From positions 33,765 through 97,764 of the forward strand of contig NZ_FWZX01000027.1 in the NCBI RefSeq assembly GCF_900177295.1: DNA of 64,000 nucleotides, written 5' to 3'. The stretch's first letter is position 1. Each line of letters opens with the position of its first letter. Position numbers and translations under genes: made by a program. Source of the DNA: Tistlia consotensis USBA 355. GTDB lineage: Bacteria > Pseudomonadota > Alphaproteobacteria > Kiloniellales > DSM-21159. Positions 56,882 to 64,000 of this stretch are shown one piece after another. Under the pieces are notes generated by a model. That model made no database searches and was not told the DNA's origin. It saw nothing but the letters and a program-made list of their open reading frames with translations.

Positions 56882-57289
56882 ATGGCCGCAAAGCTTGGAC
56901 TGTTCGAGGTGTTCGCGAAGCGCTTGGACTGGCTGTCCCAGCGCCAGAACGTCATTGCCGAGAACATCGCCCAGTCCGACACGCCCGGCTACGTGCCGAG
57001 GGACCTGGCCAACGCCGACTTCGTCCAGGAGCTGCGCAACACGCACAACGCGATGCGCACGGCGAGGACGGAAGGCGGGATGCTGCCCGGCACGCTGGAG
57101 AACGCCAAGGGTACGCCGGTGCACAAGACCCACAAGCAGTACGAGGCCTCGCCTTCGGGCAACGCGGTGGTGATCGAGGAGCAGCTGGTCAAGATGGCCC
57201 ACACCCAGATGGACCACGCGACGGTGACCGATCTCTACAGCAAGTACATGAAGATGTTCCGCATGGCGCTCGGCAGCAACGGCGGCTGA
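56882..57289 (+). CDS. flgB: Proximal rod protein FlgB
   Basis: 135 residues from ATG 56882, which has GGAAG upstream; a TTG 12 nt earlier is in frame. LDWLSQRQNVIAENIAQSDT PGYVPRDL is the rod-protein N-terminal motif and the C-terminus has TVTDLYSKYMKMFRMALG. It opens the flgB-flgC-fliE-fliQ-fliR-flhB operon. Confidence 0.95.
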   Translation: MAAKLGLFEVFAKRLDWLSQRQNVIAENIAQSDTPGYVPRDLANADFVQELRNTHNAMRTARTEGGMLPGTLENAKGTPVHKTHKQYEASPSGNAVVIEEQLVKMAHTQMDHATVTDLYSKYMKMFRMALGSNGG

Positions 57290-57306
57290 TACGGGGTACT
57301 GGAGCG

Positions 57307-57714
57307 ATGGACCTCTACAAGAGCATGCAGATCTCGGCGAGCGGCATGAAGGCGCAGGGAACGCGCCTGCGTGTCATCTCCGAGAACATCGCCAACGCCG
57401 ATTCGACCGGCGAGACGCCGGGCGCCCAGCCCTATCGTCGCAAGGTCGTGACCTTCGGCGAGACCATGGACCGCGAGCTCAAGGTGCCGCTGGTTCAGGT
57501 CAAGAACATCTCGACCGACCAGAGCGAATTCACGCGCAAGTACGACCCCGGCCACCCGGCGGCCGACAAGGACGGCTATGTGCTGATCCCGAACGTCAAT
57601 CCGCTGATCGAAGTCACCGACATGCGCGAGGCGCAGCGCTCCTACGAGGCCAACCTCAAGGTGCTGGAGACCACGCGCTCGATGCTCGAGAACACGCTCG
57701 GCATCCTGCGTTAG
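57307..57714 (+). CDS. flgC: Proximal rod protein FlgC
   Basis: 135 residues. MQISASGMKAQGTRLRVISE NIANADSTGETPG at the start, GYVLIPNVNPLIEVTDMREA QRSYEANLKVLETTRSM at the end. It is 17 nt after flgB. Confidence 0.96.
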   Translation: MDLYKSMQISASGMKAQGTRLRVISENIANADSTGETPGAQPYRRKVVTFGETMDRELKVPLVQVKNISTDQSEFTRKYDPGHPAADKDGYVLIPNVNPLIEVTDMREAQRSYEANLKVLETTRSMLENTLGILR

Positions 57715-57817
57715 GCAAAAAAAGCGCGCGCCAGGAGGGCGGGCGCAAACCTAGAGGCCAGGACGGCTCCACGGGCAGGCGACGGTTCCTCACGGGGATC
57801 GCCGCGGAGGGCTGATG

Positions 57818-58144
57818 ATGGCGATCAATCTGAACCATGCGGCGCAGGCCTATGCGCGCGCCGCCGGCCAGGCGGTGAGCGGGCCGACCCAGGTGTCCGG
57901 CCTCGATGCGCGCAGCGGCAAGCTGGACGACGGCTTCTCGGCCGCGCTCGAGCGTGCCGTGACCGGCGGCATCAACCAGATGAAGCAGGGCGAGCAGCAG
58001 TCGATGCTCGCCGCGACCGGCCAGGCCGATCTCAACGACGTCGTCGTCGCGGTCAGCAAGGCCGAGCTCACCCTGCAGACCATGACGACCCTGCGCGACA
58101 AGGCGATCCAGGCCTACCAGGACATCCTGCGCATGCCGATCTGA
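57818..58144 (+). CDS. fliE: MS-ring/rod adapter FliE
   Basis: 108 residues; of two successive ATGs (57815, 57818) the second has better spacing to the GGAGG site. The C-terminal part has the FliE pattern ATGQADLNDVVVAVSKAELT LQTMTTLRDKAIQAYQDILR MPI. It joins FliF/FliP-R to the rod. Confidence 0.93.
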   Translation: MAINLNHAAQAYARAAGQAVSGPTQVSGLDARSGKLDDGFSAALERAVTGGINQMKQGEQQSMLAATGQADLNDVVVAVSKAELTLQTMTTLRDKAIQAYQDILRMPI

Positions 58145-58243
58145 CGGCGCCGTCCGCGGCGCCGCCGATCCGCACCGTCGCCGATCCGCACCGCCGCCGG
58201 GCCGCCGCGCCCGGCGTCCTCTTCCCGGGAGTCGTTTGCTTCG

Positions 58244-58510
58244 ATGAACGCCGTCGATGCCCTCGAGATCGGCCGCGAGGCGGTCTGGACCATGCTCAAG
58301 GTCGGCGGGCCGATCCTGCTCCTCGCCCTGGTCGTCGGCCTTGCCATCGCGCTTTTCCAGGCTTTGACGCAAATGCAGGAGATGACCCTGTCGTTCGTGC
58401 CGAAGATCACGGTGATCTTCCTGGCGCTGCTGGTGCTGCTGCCCTTCATGCTCTCGACCCTGATCGGATTCACCGAGCGCCTGATGGACCGCATCGTCTC
58501 GCTGGGCTGA
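58244..58510 (+). CDS. fliQ: Flagellar export channel protein FliQ
   Basis: 88 residues with two membrane helices (VGGPILLLALVVGLAIALFQ and VIFLALLVLLPFMLSTLIGF) flanking TQMQEMTLSFVPKI, the family signature. It forms the gate with FliP and FliR. Confidence 0.96.
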   Translation: MNAVDALEIGREAVWTMLKVGGPILLLALVVGLAIALFQALTQMQEMTLSFVPKITVIFLALLVLLPFMLSTLIGFTERLMDRIVSLG

Positions 58511-58526
58511 GCGCCGGGCGCCGGCG

Positions 58527-59288
58527 ATGATCGAGGACCTGCTCCCCGCGACGATCTTCAGCTTCCTGCTGGTCTTCGCCCGCGTCGGTTCGGTGGTCAT
58601 GCTGATCCCCGGCATCGGCGAGAGCTACGTGCCGGCGCGCGTGCGCCTCGGCTTCGCGGTGATGTTGTCGCTGCTGGTCGTGCCGCTGGTCTCGGCCAAG
58701 CTGCCGCCGGCGCCCGCGGCCCCGGTCAGCCTGGTCGTGCTGCTGCTCGGCGAGATCGTCGTCGGCCTGTTCCTCGGGGCGATCGCCCGCATCCTGCTGG
58801 TCGCGCTCGGCAGCGCCGGCATGATCATCGCGAACATGACCTCGCTGGCCAACGCGATGGTCAACAACCTGACCTCCCAGCAGCAGGGCTCGATCGCCGG
58901 CAACTTCCTGTCGCTGACCGGCCTGCTGATGGTCTTCACGCTCGACCTGCATCACCTCTCGATCCGGGCCGCGGTCGACAGCTACATGATCTTTCCGGTC
59001 GGCGGGCACCTGCCGGTCGGCGACTTCTCCGAGACGATCTCGCGCATGGCCGGCGAGAGCTTCCTGCTGGCCATGAAGATGGCCTCGCCGGTGATCGCGA
59101 CCGCCGGCATCTTCTATCTCGGCCTGGGCCTGCTGGCCCGGCTGATGCCGCAGGTCCAGATCTTCTTCATCGCCATCCCGCTGCAGATCTCGCTGGGCCT
59201 GCTGGTGCTCGGCCTGTCGCTGCCGATCGTCATGCGGGTGTTCCTCTCGTCCTACGAGAGCCACCTGCTGTTCTTCGTGGCGCACTGA
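58527..59288 (+). CDS. fliR: Flagellar export channel protein FliR
   Basis: 253 residues, about six membrane helices. FSFLLVFARVGSVVMLIPGI GE, VPARVRLGFAVMLSLLVVPL and the end ISLGLLVLGLSLPIVMRVF fit FliR. Single subunit that closes the FliP/Q/R channel. It is 16 nt after fliQ. Confidence 0.96.
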   Translation: MIEDLLPATIFSFLLVFARVGSVVMLIPGIGESYVPARVRLGFAVMLSLLVVPLVSAKLPPAPAAPVSLVVLLLGEIVVGLFLGAIARILLVALGSAGMIIANMTSLANAMVNNLTSQQQGSIAGNFLSLTGLLMVFTLDLHHLSIRAAVDSYMIFPVGGHLPVGDFSETISRMAGESFLLAMKMASPVIATAGIFYLGLGLLARLMPQVQIFFIAIPLQISLGLLVLGLSLPIVMRVFLSSYESHLLFFVAH

Positions 59289-59303
59289 GCGGAGGCGCCG
59301 GGC

Positions 59304-60386
59304 ATGGCCGACGACGATACCGACGACTCCCAGAAAACCGAGGAACCGACCCCGAAACGGCTGCGCGAGGCGCGCGAGAAGGGCGAGGTAACCCGCTCCC
59401 AGGAAGTCAATCACTGGTTCATGATCCTGGCCCTGACCGGGACCATCGCGATGCTGGCGCCGATCTTCCTCGGGCAGATCGGCCGGGCTCTGCTGCCCTT
59501 CATCGAGCAGCCCGACAAGATCGTGCTGTCCGGCGACAGCGGCCGGCTGGTCCTGGCGAACCTGCTGTGGCAGGTCGGCAAGGCCCTGGCCCTGCCGCTC
59601 GCCGCCTCGATCGTCGCGGCGATCGCGGCGGCGGCGCTGCAGGGCGGCATCGTGGTCTCGGCCGAATCGCTGAAGCCGAAGCTCGAGAAGCTGTCGCCGC
59701 TGTCCGGCGCCAAGCGGCTGTTCGGCCAGCGCGCCCTGGTCGAGTTCGGCAAGGGGCTGCTGAAGATCAGCCTGGTCGGCGCGATCATCGCCATGCTGGT
59801 GCTGCCGCGCTGGCAGAGCTACCTGCACCTGCCCGAGCTCTCGATGGACGAGCTGCTGTTGCTGCTGCGCCACGAGGCCCTGCGCGTGCTGATCGGCGTG
59901 CTCTCGGCGATGACCGTGATCGCCGGCGGCGACTACCTGTTCCAGCGCTTCAAGATGATGCAGAAGCTGCGCATGTCTCGTCAGGAGATCAAGGACGAGA
60001 TGCGCCAGTCCGAAGGCGATCCGATGGTCAAGGGTCGCCTGCGCCAGCTGCGCCAGGAGCGGGCGCGCCAGCGCATGGTCGCCGCGGTGCCCGGCGCTGA
60101 CGTCGTGGTCACCAACCCGACCCACTTCGCGGTCGCCCTGCGGTACGACGGCGAGGTCATGAACGCGCCGACGGTGGTCGCCAAGGGCGTCGACTTCCTG
60201 GCCCAGAAGATCCGCGAGGTGGCCAAGGAGAACGACGTGCCGATCGTCGAGAACCGGCCGCTGGCGCGTGCGCTCTACGACGGCGTCGAGGTCGACCAGG
60301 AAGTGCCGCCGGCCCACTACAAGGCGGTCGCCGAGGTGATCGGCTACGTCATGCGCCTGCGCGGCAAGCTGCCTCCGCGCAAGTAG
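59304..60386 (+). CDS. flhB: Flagellar export switch protein FlhB
   Basis: 360 residues. Starts with the conserved SQKTEEPTPKRLREAREKGE and four membrane helices. The cytoplasmic domain has the autocleavage site VVTNPTHFAVALRYD (cut between N and P) and VPIVENRPLARALYDGVEVD QEV. It switches export from hook to filament proteins together with FliK. Confidence 0.97.
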   Translation: MADDDTDDSQKTEEPTPKRLREAREKGEVTRSQEVNHWFMILALTGTIAMLAPIFLGQIGRALLPFIEQPDKIVLSGDSGRLVLANLLWQVGKALALPLAASIVAAIAAAALQGGIVVSAESLKPKLEKLSPLSGAKRLFGQRALVEFGKGLLKISLVGAIIAMLVLPRWQSYLHLPELSMDELLLLLRHEALRVLIGVLSAMTVIAGGDYLFQRFKMMQKLRMSRQEIKDEMRQSEGDPMVKGRLRQLRQERARQRMVAAVPGADVVVTNPTHFAVALRYDGEVMNAPTVVAKGVDFLAQKIREVAKENDVPIVENRPLARALYDGVEVDQEVPPAHYKAVAEVIGYVMRLRGKLPPRK

Positions 60387-60458
60387 GAGGCCGGGCGTGA
60401 GCGTGCGGGGCGGCCCGGGGGCGGCGCGGCTAGGCTTGGCGGCGCGGCCGGCTGTAGT

Positions 60459-62846
<2,388 letters not shown>

Positions 62847-62995
62847 GGTGGCCGGCGCGCCTCGGCGGCTGCCCCGGCAGCCGCGTCTCCGCCATGGCGA
62901 TTTGTGAGGAGCTTGTCCCGCGGCTGGTGTAAAGGGAGCGTCCTCTTGCGCTTCTCGATCCAACGGATCCCGGTCGCGGACCTCGCGCGAAAATC

Positions 62996-64000
62996 ATGCT
63001 CGACCTGAAAACCGTCCTTCTCGTCGAGCTTTCCGTCACCGCCCTGCAGGGCATCGTCTGGTTCTTCGTCTGGCTGGTGTGGCGCCGGCTCTACGAGCTC
63101 AAGTTCATCGCCGCCGGCTTCATCTGCATCGCGGCCGGCATCGCCCTGCTGATCTCGCGCGGGGCGGCGCCGCCGGGCTGGCACATCGTCCTCGACAACG
63201 CGATCATCAAGCTGGGCGTCGTGCTGATGGCCGACGGCCTGGCGCGCTTTCTCGGGCAGCCGCGCCATGCCTGGCTCGGCATCTCGGTGCTGATCTTTCA
63301 GCTCGTGTTCTGGAGCGTTGCGGTCACCGTGGCGCCGGGCGACGTGGTGCTGCGCATCCACGCCCAGACCCTGACGATGCTGGTCGTGATGGGCTTCATG
63401 GCCCTGACGCTGGCGCGCGACCGCAGCCAGCCACGGCTGCTGCGCTGGATCACCATCGGCCTGCTGCTCGAGTACATGGCCGCGAGCGTCGCCCAGAGCG
63501 TGCTGGAGATGGCCGCCCCTTCGGCGGGGGAGCTCTCGGTGCTCAGCAACCGGAACGCCTGGTTCTTCTTCCAGGGCACGCTGTTCCTGATCGCCTTCTT
63601 CGCCTGCATGCTGTTCATGGTCAGCACCCGGCTGTCGGCCGACCTGCGCGCCCGCAACGAGACGCTGGCCGCGGAGATCGCGGAGCGGCGGCGGCTGGAG
63701 GCGCAGCTCTCCGAGAGCCTCGCGACCGAGAAGCGGCTGCACGAGGAGCAGCGGCAGTTCGTGCGCATGGTCAGCCACGAGTTCCGCACGCCGCTGGGGG
63801 CCATCCAGCTGGCGACCGAGACGATCGGCATGATCCTGGGCGAGCCGCCGGAGGCGATCGCCCGGCGTCTCGCTGGCATCGGCGAGGCCGTGCACCGCAT
63901 GGCCGGGCTGATCGACCGCTTCCTGGCGGCCGATCGCGAGGACGGCAAGGTGCTGCAGGTCGAGCCGCTCGAGATGGCGGCGCTGGTCGCCGAGGTCGAG
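62996..64000 (+). CDS. Membrane histidine kinase, 3' part cut by window edge
   Basis: 335 residues are visible, open at the window end. About seven membrane helices fill residues 5-215 (ELSVTALQGIVWFFVWLVW; FKAGF-like segments up to FFFQGTLFLIAFFACMLFMV). A linker coiled coil (ERRRLEAQLSESLATEKRL) leads to the phosphoacceptor domain with His261 in FVRMVSHEFRTPLGAIQLAT. The ATPase domain is beyond the window. The ligand sensed by the membrane part is unknown. It is 149 nt after cckA; the ATG has a weak ribosome site. Confidence 0.85.
   Translation, partial: MLDLKTVLLVELSVTALQGIVWFFVWLVWRRLYELKFIAAGFICIAAGIALLISRGAAPPGWHIVLDNAIIKLGVVLMADGLARFLGQPRHAWLGISVLIFQLVFWSVAVTVAPGDVVLRIHAQTLTMLVVMGFMALTLARDRSQPRLLRWITIGLLLEYMAASVAQSVLEMAAPSAGELSVLSNRNAWFFFQGTLFLIAFFACMLFMVSTRLSADLRARNETLAAEIAERRRLEAQLSESLATEKRLHEEQRQFVRMVSHEFRTPLGAIQLATETIGMILGEPPEAIARRLAGIGEAVHRMAGLIDRFLAADREDGKVLQVEPLEMAALVAEVE

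Overview
This 64 kb window is very GC-rich and is almost entirely a flagellar gene cluster of an alphaproteobacterium, most likely of the Rhodospirillales or a close lineage. The taxonomic hint comes from CtrA, SciP, CckA, FlbD and FliX (alphaproteobacterial regulators) together with CheZ, FliW/CsrA and a DUF6468-type gene after fliM. I cannot name a genus. No rRNA, tRNA, insertion sequence, prophage or CRISPR array was seen. Both window ends cut a gene.

Layout. 1-7.7 kb is mostly housekeeping: a truncated EF-hand protein gene, a LysE-type exporter, a SulP transporter, gph, glmU-glmS, a cupin and a small unknown gene. 7.9-10.8 kb: ctrA, divergent from fliI-fliJ. 11-23.5 kb (minus strand): marR, a FliK-like gene, flhG, flhF, flhA, flbD, motA, fliN, fliH, fliG, fliF, reading from fliF downward. 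23.6-28.3 kb (minus): sciP, then flgE, flgD, fliK and a fliS paralogue. 28.3-35.4 kb (minus): two flagellin genes, fliS, fliD, flaG and fliW. 35.4-40.1 kb (minus): flgL, flgK, flgN, flgJ, flgI. 40.3-41.3 kb (plus): fliX, dksA. 41.5-45 kb (minus): flgH, flgA, flgG, flgF. 45.3-54.5 kb (plus): fliL, fliM, a DUF6468-type gene, motE, cheY, cheZ, two MotB-like genes and a 1166-residue AMIN-like/TPR protein. 54.6-56.7 kb (minus): fliP, fliO, an unknown gene, fhlB and csrA. 56.9-64 kb (plus): flgB, flgC, fliE, fliQ, fliR, flhB, cckA and the start of a membrane histidine kinase.

How the genes work together. The structural genes for most of the flagellum (export gate, MS and C rings, rod, P/L rings, hook, filament, cap, stator) lie beside their own regulators. 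Upstream regions show two repeated site types. First, eight CtrA-like boxes (about TTWA-N7-TTAAC) precede early genes: fliI/ctrA, fliF, sciP, fliX, fliL, cheY, fhlB-fliOP and flgB. Second, six sigma-54 type -24/-12 elements (TGGCACG-N4-TTGCW) precede late genes: both flagellins, flaG-fliD, the flgI operon, the flgF operon and, unexpectedly, the EF-hand gene. Five of the six have a palindrome CGGCA-N5-TGCCG (or a one-mismatch version) 75-87 bp upstream of the -24 element; I interpret it as the FlbD enhancer (ftr). This reads as a Caulobacter-like hierarchy, CckA to CtrA to FlbD/sigma-54 with FliX and SciP as modulators, written into a single locus. Flagellin output appears to be handled by FliW/CsrA; no flbT or flaF was seen here.

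Least explained parts: the AMIN-like/TPR protein coupled to motB, the MotB-like partner without the ion-binding aspartate, the FliK-like protein coupled to flhG, the EF-hand protein with a flagellar-type promoter, and the unknown gene between fhlB and fliO.
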